A stretch of DNA of 64,000 bases from Lineus longissimus (Eukaryota > Nemertea > Pilidiophora > Heteronemertea > Lineidae), in the NCBI RefSeq assembly GCF_910592395.1, contig NC_088324.1:13852953-13916952 (forward strand), written 5' to 3'. The notes beneath the pieces were generated by a model that saw only the letters and a list, made by a program, of their open reading frames with translations, was not told the DNA's origin and did not search any database. Each line of letters starts with the position of its first letter. The first letter of the stretch is position 1. A program made the translations under genes and the position numbers. Below are positions 13,201 through 25,987 of this stretch, one piece after another.

Positions 13201-16200
13201 AACCATAAAATCAGCTACAAACATTCTTTGTTGAAGGGACAACTTTGGCATGAGACAGGATGTTTTTCATGCAAAATAGCTTCAAGTAGGACCGTGACTT
13301 CTCAAGGAGCTCAGAGAATTATTGACATATCATCAAACTGCAAAAAAGATCTCACCAAAACGGAATGTAACTGTACATTTGCCTAAAAATCTAAGATTTT
13401 CAAGTCATGTCAAACCCGTCTCACATTACACACCAAATTCATTATTAGTGATGAGCATTTAGTTTGTAACTACAGTGATGAGCAGGCGGATAGATTCAAA
13501 TTACATATCAGCTTCCTGGCCACCTAAATCCCACACCGACATTGTCCCTTCAAATCACGTGCACGGAGCTATATAGATACGATTGCCGTGTGCATGGGCA
13601 TTTCCGACTCCAAAAGAATCGACTCGAATCTTAATTCAAATCCGGCATTGCAGACATCATTGGCGCCAAAGACTATTTCTTTTGACCCTGTTGACCTCGC
13701 TTCTAAAATTTTTTTGAGAAAGCCATTCAAACATTTAAATCAAATGCGAGCATTATCTTTTATATCACCGAGCTATATAAATACGATATATCAAGAAAAC
13801 TCTGTCACAATATTGAATTATACGAATATCTGGGACTATTTGAACCCAATTTCTCTTCCGCCAGCGTAACCTCGTCACAATCATTGCGCTTTTTCAATAT
13901 GGCGACGAATTGCACAAGGAAAAATCCCTGTCTATCATACCCCTTACAGTAAAGCATTGATGGCCTCGGCGGTTAGACGGTTGCACTACGGATTGGGTGG
14001 TCACGGGTTCGAACCCCGGCGAATCTAATTTTTTCGTGTTTTTGAAACACTTTCTTATTATTATTCATTCATGTACGTTTATTAGGCGCGGATCCAAGTG
14101 GGTGCACCAGACACACGGCTACTAATTGATGTAAACTTTTTTTAATTGACCACTCATGAAATTTTGGAACACACCAGTCCAGCAATTTTGATGAGAAATG
14201 CAGTGCACGCTCCCTCTTCTCCCAGTTCCTAGATTCGCCGGCCCTCTTATACCATCATTTTATACCGCTGTGAATATTATCATGAAGAAAACCCCTTCAC
14301 CCGAACTTTTCAAGCTGAAGTACACACTTATTCCAGGTATTCGAGCAATCCAGAGAATTGTTTGACTAGTCGGCGGCTTGAATTCCCGAGGGTACATTGA
14401 GGCCAAGAACTATCTTGGTTGACCTCGATTCTAAACCCTTTTACAAAATGGCCATTCAAACCATAAAATCAGCTACAAACATTCTTTGTTGAAGGGACAA
14501 CTTTGGCATGAGACAGGATGTTTTTCATGCAAAATAGCTTCAAGTAGGACCGTGACTTCTCAAGGAGCTCAGAGAATTATTGACATATCATCAAACTGCA
14601 AAAAAGATCTCACCAAAACGGAATGTAACTGTACATTTGCCTAAAAATCTAAGATTTTCAAGTCATGTCAAACCCGTCTCACATTACACGCCAAATTCAT
14701 TATTAGTGATGAGCATTTAGTTTGTAACTACAGTGATGAGCAGGCGGATAGATTCAAATTACATATCAGCTTCCTGGCCACCTAAATCCCACACCGAAAT
14801 TGTCCCTTCAAATCACGTGCAGGGAGCTATATAGATACGATTGCCGTGTGCATGGGCATTTCCGACTCCAAAAGAATCGACTCGAATCTTAATTCAAATC
14901 CGGCATTGCAGACATCATTGGCGCCAAAGACTATTTCTTTTGACCCTGTTGACCTCGCTTCTAAAATTTTTTTGAGAAAGCCATTCAAACATTTAAATCA
15001 AATGCGAGCATTATCTTTTATATCACCGAGCTATATAAATACGATATATCAAGAAAACTCTGTCACAATATTGAATTATACGAATATCTGGGACTATTTG
15101 AACCCAATTTCTCTTCCGCCAGCGTAACCTCGTCACAATCATTGCGCTTTTTCAATATGGCGACGAATTGCACAAGGAAAAATCCCTGTCTATCATACCC
15201 CTTACAGTAAAGCATTGATGGCCTCGGCGGTTAGACGGTTGCACTACGGATTGGGTGGTCACGGGTTCGAACCCCGGCGAATCTAATTTTTTCGTGTTTT
15301 TGAAACACTTTCTTATTATTATTCATTCATGTACGTTTATTAGGCGCGGATCCAAGTGGGTGCACCAGACACACGGCTACTAATTGATGTAAACTTTTTT
15401 TAATTGACCACTCATGAAATTTTGGAACACACCAGTCCAGCAATTTTGATGAGAAATGCAGTGCACGCTCCCTCTTCTCCCAGTTCCTAGATTCGCCGGC
15501 CCTCTTATACCATCATTTTATACCGCTGTGAATATTATCATGAAGAAAACCCCTTCACCCGAACTTTTCAAGCTGAAGTACACACTTATTCCAGGTATTC
15601 GAGCAATCCAGAGAATTGTTTGACTAGTCGGCGGCTTGAATTCCCGAGGGTACATTGAGGCCAAGAACTATCTTGGTTGACCTCGATTCTAAACCCTTTT
15701 ACAAAATGGCCATTCAAACCATAAAATCAGCTACAAACATTCTTTGTTGAAGGGACAACTTTGGCATGAGACAGGATGTTTTTCATGCAAAATAGCTTCA
15801 AGTAGGACCGTGACTTCTCAAGGAGCTCAGAGAATTATTGACATATCATCAAACTGCAAAAAAGATCTCACCAAAACGGAATGTAACTGTACATTTGCCT
15901 AAAAATCTAAGATTTTCAAGTCATGTCAAACCCGTCTCACATTACACACCAAATTCATTATTAGTGATGAGCATTTAGTTTGTAACTACAGTGATGAGCA
16001 GGCGGATAGATTCAAATTACATATCAGCTTCCTGGCCACCTAAATCCCACACCGACATTGTCCCTTCAAATCACGTGCACGGAGCTATATAGATACGATT
16101 GCCGTGTGCATGGGCATTTCCGACTCCAAAAGAATCGACTCGAATCTTAATTCAAATCCGGCATTGCAGACATCATTGGCGCCAAAGACTATTTCTTTTG

Positions 16201-19200
16201 ACCCTGTTGACCTCGCTTCTAAAAATTTTTTGAGAAAGCCATTCAAACATTTAAATCAAATGCGAGCATTATCTTTTATATCACCGAGCTATATAAATAC
16301 GATATATCAAGAAAACTCTGTCGCAATATTGAATTATACGAATATCTGGGACTATTTGAACCCAATTACTCTTCCGCCAGCGTAACCTCGTCACTATCAT
16401 TGCGCTTTTTCAATATGGCGACGAATTGAACAAGGAAAAGTCCCTGTCTATCATACCCGTTACAGTAAAGCATTGATGGCCTCGGCGGTTAGACGGTTGC
16501 ACTACGGATTGGGTGGTCACGGGTTCGAACCCCGGCGAATCTAATTTTTTCGTGTTTTTTGAAACATTTTCTTATTATTATTCATTCATGTACGTTTATC
16601 AGGCGCGGATCCAAGCGTGTGCACCAGACGCACGGCTACTAATTGATGTAAACTTTTTTAATTGACCACTCATGAAATTTTGGAACACACCTGTCCAGGA
16701 GTTTTGATGAGAAATGCAGTGCACGCTCCCTCTTCTTCCAGTTCCTAGATTCGCCGGCCCTCTTATACCATCATCTTATACCGCTGTGAATATTATCATG
16801 AAGAAAACCCCTTCACCCGAACTTTTCAAGCTGAAGTACACACTTATTCCAGGTATTCGAGCAATCCAGAGAATTGTTTGACTTGTCGGCGGCTTGAATT
16901 CCCGAGGGTACATTGAGGCCAAGAACTATCTTGGTTGACCTCGATTCTAAACCCTTTTACAAAATGGCCATTCAAACCATAAAATCAGCTACAAACATTC
17001 TTTGTTGAAGGGACAACTTTGGCATGAGACAGGATGTTTTTCATGCAAAATAGCTTCAAGTAGGACCGTGACTTCTCAAGGAGCTCAGAGAATTATTGAC
17101 ATATCATCAAACTGCAAAAAAGATCTCACCAAAACGGAATGTAACTGTACATTTGCCTAAAAATCTAAGATTTTCAAGTCATGTCAAACCCGTCTCACAT
17201 TACACACCAAATTCATTATTAGTGATGAGCATTTAGTTTGTAACTACAGTGATGAGCAGGCGGATAGATTCAAATTACATATCAGCTTCCTGGCCACCTA
17301 AATCCCACACCGACATTGTCCCTTCAAATCACGTGCACGGAGCTATATAGATACGATTGCCGTGTGCATGGGCATTTCCGACTCCAAAAGAATCGACTCG
17401 AATCTTAATTCAAATCCGGCATTGCAGACATCATTGGCGCCAAAGACTATTTCTTTTGACCCTGTTGACCTCGCTTCTAAAATTTTTTTGAGAAAGCCAT
17501 TCAAACATTTAAATCAAATGCGAGCATTATCTTTTATATCACCGAGCTATATAAATACGATATATCAAGAAAACTCTGTCGCAATATTGAATTATACGAA
17601 TATCTGGGACTATTTGAACCCAATTACTCTTCCGCCAGCGTAACCTCGTCACTATCATTGCGCTTTTTCAATATGGCGACGAATTGAACAAGGAAAAGTC
17701 CCTGTCTATCATACCCGTTACAGTAAAGCATTGATGGCCTCGGCGGTTAGACGGTTGCACTACGGATTGGGTGGTCACGGGTTCGAACCCCGGCGAATCT
17801 AATTTTTTCGTGTTTTTTGAAACATTTTCTTATTATTATTCATTCATGTACGTTTATCAGGCGCGGATCCAAGCGTGTGCACCAGACGCACGGCTACTAA
17901 TTGATGTAAACTTTTTTAATTGACCACTCATGAAATTTTGGAACACACCTGTCCAGGAGTTTTGATGAGAAATGCAGTGCACGCTCCCTCTTCTTCCAGT
18001 TCCTAGATTCGCCGGCCCTCTTATACCATCATCTTATACCGCTGTGAATATTATCATGAAGAAAACCCCTTCACCCGAACTTTTCAAGCTGAAGTACACA
18101 CTTATTCCAGGTATTCGAGCAATCCAGAGAATTGTTTGACTTGTCGGCGGCTTGAATTCCCGAGGGTACATTGAGGCCAAGAACTATCTTGGTTGACCTC
18201 GATTCTAAACCCTTTTACAAAATGGCCATTCAAACCATAAAATCAGCTACAAACATTCTTTGTTGAAGGGACAACTTTGGCATGAGACAGGCTGTTTTTC
18301 ATGCAAAATAGCTTCAAGTAGGACCGTGACTTCTCAAGGAGCTGAGAGAATTATTGACATATCATCAAACTGCAAAAAAGATCTCACCAAAACGGAATGT
18401 AACTGTACATTTGCCTAAAAATCTAAGATTTTCAAGTCATGTCAAACCCGTCTCACATTACACGCCAAATTCATTATTAGTGATGAGCATTTAGTTTGTA
18501 ACTACAGTGATGAGCAGGCGGATAGATTCAAATTACATATCAGCTTCCTGGCCACCTAAATCCCACACCGAAATTGTCCCTTCAAATCACGTGCACGGAG
18601 CTATATAGATACGATTGCCGTGTGCATGGGCATTTCCGACTCCAAAAGAATCGACTCGAATCTTAATTCAAATCCGGCATTGCAGACATCATTGGCGCCA
18701 AAGACTATTTCTTTTGACCCTGTTGACCTCGCTTCTAAAAATTTTTTCAGAAAGCCATTCAAACATTTAAATCAAATGCGAGCATTATCTTTTATATCAC
18801 CGAGCTATATAAATACGATATATCAAGAAAACTCTGTCGCAATATTGAATTATACGAATATCTGGGACTATTTGAACCCAATTACTCTTCCGCCAGCGTA
18901 ACCTCGTCACTATCATTGCGCTTTTTCAATATGGCGACGAATTGAACAAGGAAAAGTCCCTGTCTATCATACCCGTTACAGTAAAGCATTGATGGCCTCG
19001 GCGGTTAGACGGTTGCACTACGGATTGGGTGGTCACGGGTTCGAACCCCGGCGAATCTAATTTTTTCGTGTTTTTTGAAACATTTTCTTATTATTATTCA
19101 TTCATGTACGTTTATCAGGCGCGGATCCAAGCGTGTGCACCAGACGCACGGCTACTAATTGATGTAAACTTTTTTAATTGACCACTCATGAAATTTTGGA

Positions 19201-22200
19201 ACACACCTGTCCAGGAGTTTTGATGAGAAATGCAGTGCACGCTCCCTCTTCTTCCAGTTCCTAGATTCGCCGGCCCTCTTATACCATCATCTTATACCGC
19301 TGTGAATATTATCATGAAGAAAACCCCTTCACCCGAACTTTTCAAGCTGAAGTACACACTTATTCCAGGTATTCGAGCAATCCAGAGAATTGTTTGACTT
19401 GTCGGCGGCTTGAATTCCCGAGGGTACATTGAGGCCAAGAACTATCTTGGTTGACCTCGATTCTAAACCCTTTTACAAAATGTCCATTCAAACCATAAAA
19501 TCAGCTACAAACATTCTTTGTTGAAGGGACAACTTTGGCATGAGACAGGCTGTTTTTCATGCATAATAGCTTCAAGTAGGACCGTGACTTCTCAAGGAGC
19601 TGAGAGAATTATTGACATATCATCAAACTGCAAAAAAGATCTCACCAAAACGGAATGTAACTGTACATTTGCCTAAAAATCTAAGATTTTCAAGTCATGT
19701 CAAACCCGTCTCACATTACACGCCAAATTCATTATTAGTGATGAGCATTTAGTTTGTAACTACAGTGATGAGCAGGCGGATAGATTCAAATTACATATCA
19801 GCTTCCTGGCCACCTAAATCCCACACCGAAATTGTCCCTTCAAATCACGTGCACGGAGCTATATAGATACGATTGCCGTGTGCATGGGCATTTCCGACTC
19901 CAAAAGAATCGACTCGAATCTTAATTCAAATCCGGCATTGCAGACATCATTGGCGCCAAAGACTATTTCTTTTGACCCTGTTGACCTCGCTTCTAAAATT
20001 TTTTTCAGAAAGCCATTCAAACATTTAAATCAAATGCGAGCATTATCTTTTATATCACCGAGCTATATAAATACGATATATCAAGAAAACTCTGTCGCAA
20101 TATTGAATTATACGAATATCTGGGACTATTTGAACCCAATTACTCTTCCGCCAGCGTAACCTCGTCACAATCATTGCGCTTTTTCAATATGGCGACGAAT
20201 TGCACAAGGAAAAATCCCTGTCTATCATACCCCTTACAGTAAAGCATTGATGGCCTCGGCGGTTAGACGGTTGCACTACGGATTGGGTGGTCACGGGTTC
20301 GAACCCCGGCGAATCAAATTTTTTCGTGTTTTTTGAAACATTTTCTTATTATTATTCATTCATGTACGTTTATCAGGCGCGGATCCAAGCGGGTGCACCA
20401 GACGCACGGCTACTAATTGATGTAAACTTTTTTAATTGACCACTCATGAAATTTTGGAACACACCTGTCCAGGAATTTTGATGAGAAATGCAGTGCACGC
20501 TCCCTCTTCTTCCAGTTCCTAGATTCGCCGGCCCTCTTATACCATCATCTTATACCGCTGTGAATATTATCATGAAGGAAACCCCTTCACCCGAACTTTT
20601 CAAGCTGAAGTACACACTTATTCCAGGTATTCGAGCAATCCAGATAATTGTTTGACTAGTCGGCGGCTTGAATTCCCGAGGGTACATTGAGGCCAAGAAC
20701 TATCTTGGTTGACCTCGATTCTAAACCCTTTTACAAAATGGCCATTCAAACCATAAAATCAGCTACAAACATTCTTTGTTGAAGGGACAACTTTGGCATG
20801 AGACAGGCTGTTTTTCATGCAAAATAGCTTCAAGTAGGACCGTGACTTCTCAAGGAGCTGAGAGAATTATTGACATATCATCAAACTGCAAAAAAGATCT
20901 CACCAAAACGGAATGTAACTGTACATTTGCCTAAAAATCTAAGATTTTCAAGTCATGTCAAACCCGTCTCACATTACACGCCAAATTCATTATTAGTGAT
21001 GAGCATTTAGTTTGTAACTACAGTGATGAGCAGGCGGATAGATTCAAATTACATATCAGCTTCCTGGCCACCTAAATCCCACACCGAAATTGTCCCTTCA
21101 AATCACGTGCACGGAGCTATATAGATACGATTGCCGTGTGCATGGGCATTTCCGACTCCAAAAGAATCGACTCGAATCTTAATTCAAATCCGGCATTGCA
21201 GACATCATTGGCGCCAAAGACTATTTCTTTTGACCCTGTTGACCTCGCTTCTAAAATTTTTTTGAGAAAGCCATTCAAACATTTAAATCAAATGCGAGCA
21301 TTATCTTTTATATCACCGAGCTATATAAATACGATATATCAAGAAAACTCTGCCGCAATATTGAATTATACGAATATCTGGGACTATTTGAACCCAATTA
21401 CTCTTCCGCCAGCGTAACCTCGTCACAATCATTGCGCTTTTTCAATATGGCGACGAATTGAACAAGGAAAAATCCCTGTCTATCATACCCCTAACAGTAA
21501 AGCTTTGATGGCCTCGGCGGTTAGACGGTTGCACTACGGATAGGATGGTCACGGGTTCGAACCCCGGCAAATCTAATTTTTACGTGTTTTTTGAAACATT
21601 TTCTTCTTATTATTTATTCATGTACGTTTATCAGGCGCGGATCCAAGCGGGTGCACCAGACACACGGCTACTAATTGATGTAAACTTTTTTTAATTGACC
21701 ACTCATGAAATTTTGGAACACACCTGTCCAGCAATTTTGATGAGAAATGCAGTGCACGCTCCCTCTTCTTCCAGTTCCTAGATTCGCCGGCCCTCTTATA
21801 CCATCATCTTATACCGTTGTGAATATTATCATGAAGAAAACCCCTTCACCCGAACTTTTCAAGCTGAAGTACACACTTATTCCAGGTATTCGAGCAATCC
21901 AGAGAATTGTTTGACTAGTCGGCGGCTTGAATTCCCGAGGGTACATTGAGGCCAAGAACTATCTTGGTTGACCTCGATTCTAAACCCTTTTACAAAATGG
22001 CCATTCAAACCATAAAATCAGCTACAAACATTCTTTGTTGAAGGGACAACTTTGGCATGAGACAGGCTGTTTTTCATGCAAAATAGCTTCAAGTAGGACC
22101 GTGACTTCTCAAGGAGCTGAGAGAATTATTGACATATCATCAAACTGCAAAAAAGATCTCACCAAAACGGAATGTAACTGTACATTTGCCTAAAAATCTA

Positions 22201-22676
22201 AGATTTTCAAGTCATGTCAAACCCGTCTCACATTACACGCTAAATTCATTATTAGTGATGAGCATTTAGTGTGTAACTACAGTGATGAGCAGGCGGATAG
22301 ATTCAAATTACATATCAGCTTCCTGGCCACCTAAATCCCACACCGAAATTGTCCCTTCAAATCACGTGCACGGAGCTATATAGATACGATTGCCGTGTGC
22401 ATGGGCATTTCCGACACCAAAAGAATCGTCTCGAATCTTAATTCAAATCCGGCATTGCAGACATCATTGGCGCCAAAGACTATTTCTTTTGACCCTGTTG
22501 ACCTTGCTTCTAAATTTTTTTTGAGAAAGCCATTCAAACATTTAAATCAAATGCGAGCATTATTTTTTATATCACCGAGCTATATAAATACGATATATCA
22601 AGAAAACTCTGTCGCAATATTGAATTATACGAATATCTGGGACTATTTGAACCCAATTACTCTTCCGCCAGCGTAA

Positions 22677-22862
22677 CCTCGTCACAATCATTGCGCTTTT
22701 TCAATATGGCGACGAATTGAACAAGGAAAAATCCCTGTCTATCATACCCCTTACAGTAAAGCCTTGATGGCCTCGGCGGTTAGATGGTTGCACTACGAAT
22801 TGGATGGTTACGGGTTCGAGCCCCGGCGAATCTATCATGAAGAAAACTCCTCCACCCGAACT
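22677..22862. repeat. Truncated terminal satellite unit and array boundary
   Basis: After the last open frame the unit continues normally through its tRNA-like element (about 22766-22834). It then jumps from gaatcta straight to tcatgaagaaaac, omitting about 250 bp present in other units (191-442 in the first). Similarity is lost after cacccgaact at about 22862. The short segment before the edge also has extra substitutions (tagatgg, cgaattggatggttac, cgagcccc). Loss of homogenisation at an array edge is a known behaviour of satellites. Confidence 0.8.
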
Positions 22863-24890
22863 ACCTACCTCTTTCTACCTTTTTTTTTCTTCTTCATTTT
22901 TTGTACACAAACATATTAATAACTTCGTACATATTGAAATTGAACTACGTATGTACATGTGGTTTATCTTTGTATTGATGAAGAGACGTCAAAGACGCAA
23001 ATGTAAAATTTCGACAAGTAATGATTCTTTATCAATTTTGGTAGTTTTCTCAAATTCAAGTTGGTTTCCTTCCGTCTAAGGGCCAAAGGGGTTGTAATTT
23101 TTAGATGCAGGGCGAGGCAGGGGAAAATCCTAGGGCAAATAAACCAGTGTGGATCTCGGATGAGGCTGGGACGAAAAATACGTGTTGCTTATTATAGCGT
23201 CTGGTATGGAGTGTTGGGACAGGATGTCCCTATCACCTCATCTAGCAATGTGTAATGTACAGTAAATTTTCAACATGGTAGCCACAGTACTGGCAGACAC
23301 AGAGATGTAGAGAATATGCTCGTATAGTACGTCTGCTATAGGAGAATGTGAGGCTATTTCTCTGGCCATATTCCCATTCCACACTTGTAGTTTAAGTTAA
23401 GTAACCTGTGTACTCTTTTGAATAACATAATTTGTCAAGATCACATCCTGTGTAAATGCCTACTGCCATCTTTTCGCGCAACCACGGACTTCTGTCCATG
23501 CAGGGGCAACCCCCTAGAGTGTTTTGCTATATCCGTGATTCACCTGTACGAGTCGAATTGATAAGTCATCACTGTCTTGCTAGCTGAGCTATGAAATTGA
23601 TATTGGAATAGCTCACGAACTATGTTGGTCTTGTGTAACTACCAATATCTTATTAAAGGTTAGTCGATGGTATTGGCGAAAAGGAAAAGTTCTACCAAGA
23701 AGGCTATCAGCGGAACAATGTGGGACAATGTGGAAACGATTGTCAACGGAAGACGTCAATAAGGTCGAATGTTGATTGTTAAAATTGACCGCGAAAATTT
23801 AATAATTATTTGAAAACACCCCTCCATTGGGAAAGGATTTCTAGAGGAGAGATCTGTGGAGATCTAGGGGAGTAATTCTGTGACTAATACTCTCCCGTTA
23901 AGATGGCCCCAAGAACACCAGGAAAAACAAGGCGTTCACCTTCCAGTATTGACCGTGTTTGGAATGAATTGAACAAACATGGCCGACAGGGCAGCTAGCC
24001 ATGATTGAATGCAAACGGAAACTCACTGGGAAGCAAATATTACATCAATTACGCCGAGAGGTGAGATTCTCAATGTAGGATGTTACGGAAGGTGTACATT
24101 GGGTCACCTTTCAAAGGAAACGTGAAAGGTGTATTTATCCACTTTACAAAGAAAATGCAAAAGAGGTCGACTGAGCCACAAGTAAAATATCGTGTCCCTT
24201 TAAGAACGGACTGACAAGTCATTTATAAAAGAGCAAGTGGTGAAAATATAGACGTGGCTGTACATGTAGCAGTAATATATTGTTTCTCATTCATTTTCAT
24301 ATATTCATTGCAAAGACACGCCAGATATTTGAACAGATGCTTGGCCTATGCCGTAAGGGAGGATATTTACAGTGATTAATTAAAAGTGTATGCATTCCAG
24401 TTAGTTGCATGAGAACATGTATTTGTACAATATAACATAAACGCGTATGGCCAGCTACCAACTATGGATAGTGGTGAATACCACGGAGCAATGACTGACG
24501 TCCCCCTCAAACGTAAATGGGGCTTTCAAACTGTCGTTTTATAGTCTTAATCCATACATCTATAATGACAAATTTAGCACTATTCAAGAATGAAAATGCA
24601 TATTGTGCGCATTATGACTATTAGTGATCTGCGCCGTGAAATAATCTTTTCGAATGTACCAACAACTTTCATTAAGATTGTATTATTCATTCACCTAGAA
24701 AGACGACATCTCATGGAACTTAAATTTGTTTGCCAATCCCGATTCCAAAATATATCATTGACCCTTTCCCCTTTTGTGCTGAAATTTGAGAAAATTAGTT
24801 CTTCAGCTAGTCCAACCGGAATAACAAGATTTTGACAAATGACCCAACTCCGATAAAATTAGTTTTTCCCCCTTAGCCGACCAACCTTAC
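22863..24890. other. Intergenic stretch after the satellite, no supported gene
   Basis: AT-leaning unique sequence. Open frames here (e.g. 22804-23079, 24590-24835) are short, lack splice context and have no recognisable motif. The one structured piece is a dispersed repeat at about 23159-23250, listed separately. No transposase or reverse-transcriptase signature was seen. Confidence 0.5.
23159..23250 (+). repeat. Dispersed repeat copy 1 (pairs with 62015-62105)
   Basis: This segment aligns with about 62015-62105 through ordered blocks: tgaggctgg, then ctggtatgg, then aggatg, then acctca, with similar spacing. Both copies read the same way on the plus strand, and in one frame both give a W-Y-G-x-L-x-Q-D-x-P pattern. 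It is probably a piece of an interspersed element. The family is unknown to me. Confidence 0.55.
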
Positions 24891-25015
24891 CTTGAAATAT
24901 AATCCAATTGCTTGCCTTCGTCCCGACGGGTCACAGACTCGGTCAGAATGTATTCCACACGCAACGGAAATGAATGGCCATCGACCTGTCCGTAGTACAT
25001 GAAATTCAAATACTG
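24891..25015 (-). CDS. Exon-like fragment of an unidentified protein
   Basis: On the minus strand an open segment begins after an acceptor-like tttaccacag at 25015 and ends at a good donor (AAG|gtaagg) at 24891. It encodes about 41 residues starting QYLNFMYYGQVDG and ending GKQLDYIS. Composition and splice signals look like a real exon (phase 0 in, phase 2 out). Further minus-strand open segments upstream (about 25120-25250, 25456-25701 and 25756-26037) read like protein in places but cannot be joined in phase without frame changes, so this may be a decayed gene. I could not name a family. Confidence 0.3.
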
Positions 25016-25973
25016 CTGTGGTAAACGATTGCTAATCATTGGTATGTTTTCATCTCATTATACCCTCCCAGCTGGCTGTTCAAACAGACAAGGCAGCGGC
25101 TTCGAGACCGCCATGGACTACGGTATTGCAGATATTCTATAGCTTGTTCGCGATATTCCTGTGTTTCAGTCCAATGATAATAAACACCTGTCACCGTGGA
25201 TTGTATGAAACTACCATGACTACTGATTGTTTTAGAAGCCCCAGAGTCCACGCACGGTAGACACGGAAGTTAATCCAGCTGTTGTCACGATCAATTTCGA
25301 TGGATGCGATTGGCTAAAAATATGCCTCTCCATACCACGTGGGTAGGGTAAACCAATGCAGCTTCCAACAGCAGCTTCCTTATAACTGCTGTCTATGATG
25401 ATTACAATCTGGAATAGAGACCAGTTGTTCCAAGAAGTAAGGTTCGCTGAAAATGCTAATAAATATTTTGAGGCCGAAGTCGTGTTGAGTTATTATCGAA
25501 CAGCATCAGCCTTTTGCCAGAACAGTAAAGCTGGCTCATATATTTGGCCATAATTTCGTTATCAGTCTTTAGGTGCGTATATAACTTGTTTTTTCCTTGC
25601 CAGAAAAGGAATGAATGTGGTCCGCAACTTAACAACTCTGGTCTTCGATTTGGAACCTGCTTCGGGCCGGGTTCGTGATATTTGCCAATATCAGGGATCA
25701 CATGTGCTGTGTAAGTCGTCCCGGTATGTCACAGGTATACCAATATCAAAGACTGTTAAAATGATTTTGATACTACCAGCAAAACGATGCACCTCTCTAA
25801 TCGACACATGTTTGTTCCTGATTGAATATGGCAAGCATCGGCTGGGGTTGGGCCATAATTGTTTTTGCCGCAGGGATATACTGCTATTTGTTTCAGATTT
25901 CCGTCTTGTGTAAACATTTCGTGTTTCTTCTCCATTATATTCGTCCACATCATCAGTTCGTCAGGTGATTGCC

Positions 25974-25987
25974 AAGATGGCGGGCCA
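25974..25987 (+). promoter_or_regulatory. YY1-like motif over the SRYG start codon
   Basis: The sequence aagatggcggg spans the proposed start ATG (25977) and is one base from the YY1 consensus AAnATGGCGGC. It also provides an A at -3 and a G at +4 for translation start. No TATA box was seen close upstream. Confidence 0.35.

Larger units (their letters stand above)
1..22862. repeat. 1258-bp satellite array, 18 complete units plus partial ends
   Basis: Near-identical units repeat head to tail. The same landmark (start of the 93-codon frame) falls at 1009, 2268, 3526, 4785, 6043, 7302, 8558, 9816, about 11072, 12330, 13588, 14846, 16104, 17362, 18620, 19878, 21136 and 22395, so the period is 1256-1259 bp. 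The window opens inside a unit, so the true array is longer. Units differ by scattered substitutions and 1-3 bp indels and fall into variant classes arranged in blocks. Units 1-6 alternate two classes. A third class (frame ending in ...ISLPPA) occupies units 8, 9, 11, 12 and the partial unit at the left edge. A fourth class (with aaaagtccctg after the frame) dominates units 10 and 13-15. The last unit is the most diverged. This pattern is expected from unequal crossing-over and gene conversion. I do not recognise the satellite family. Confidence 0.97.
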
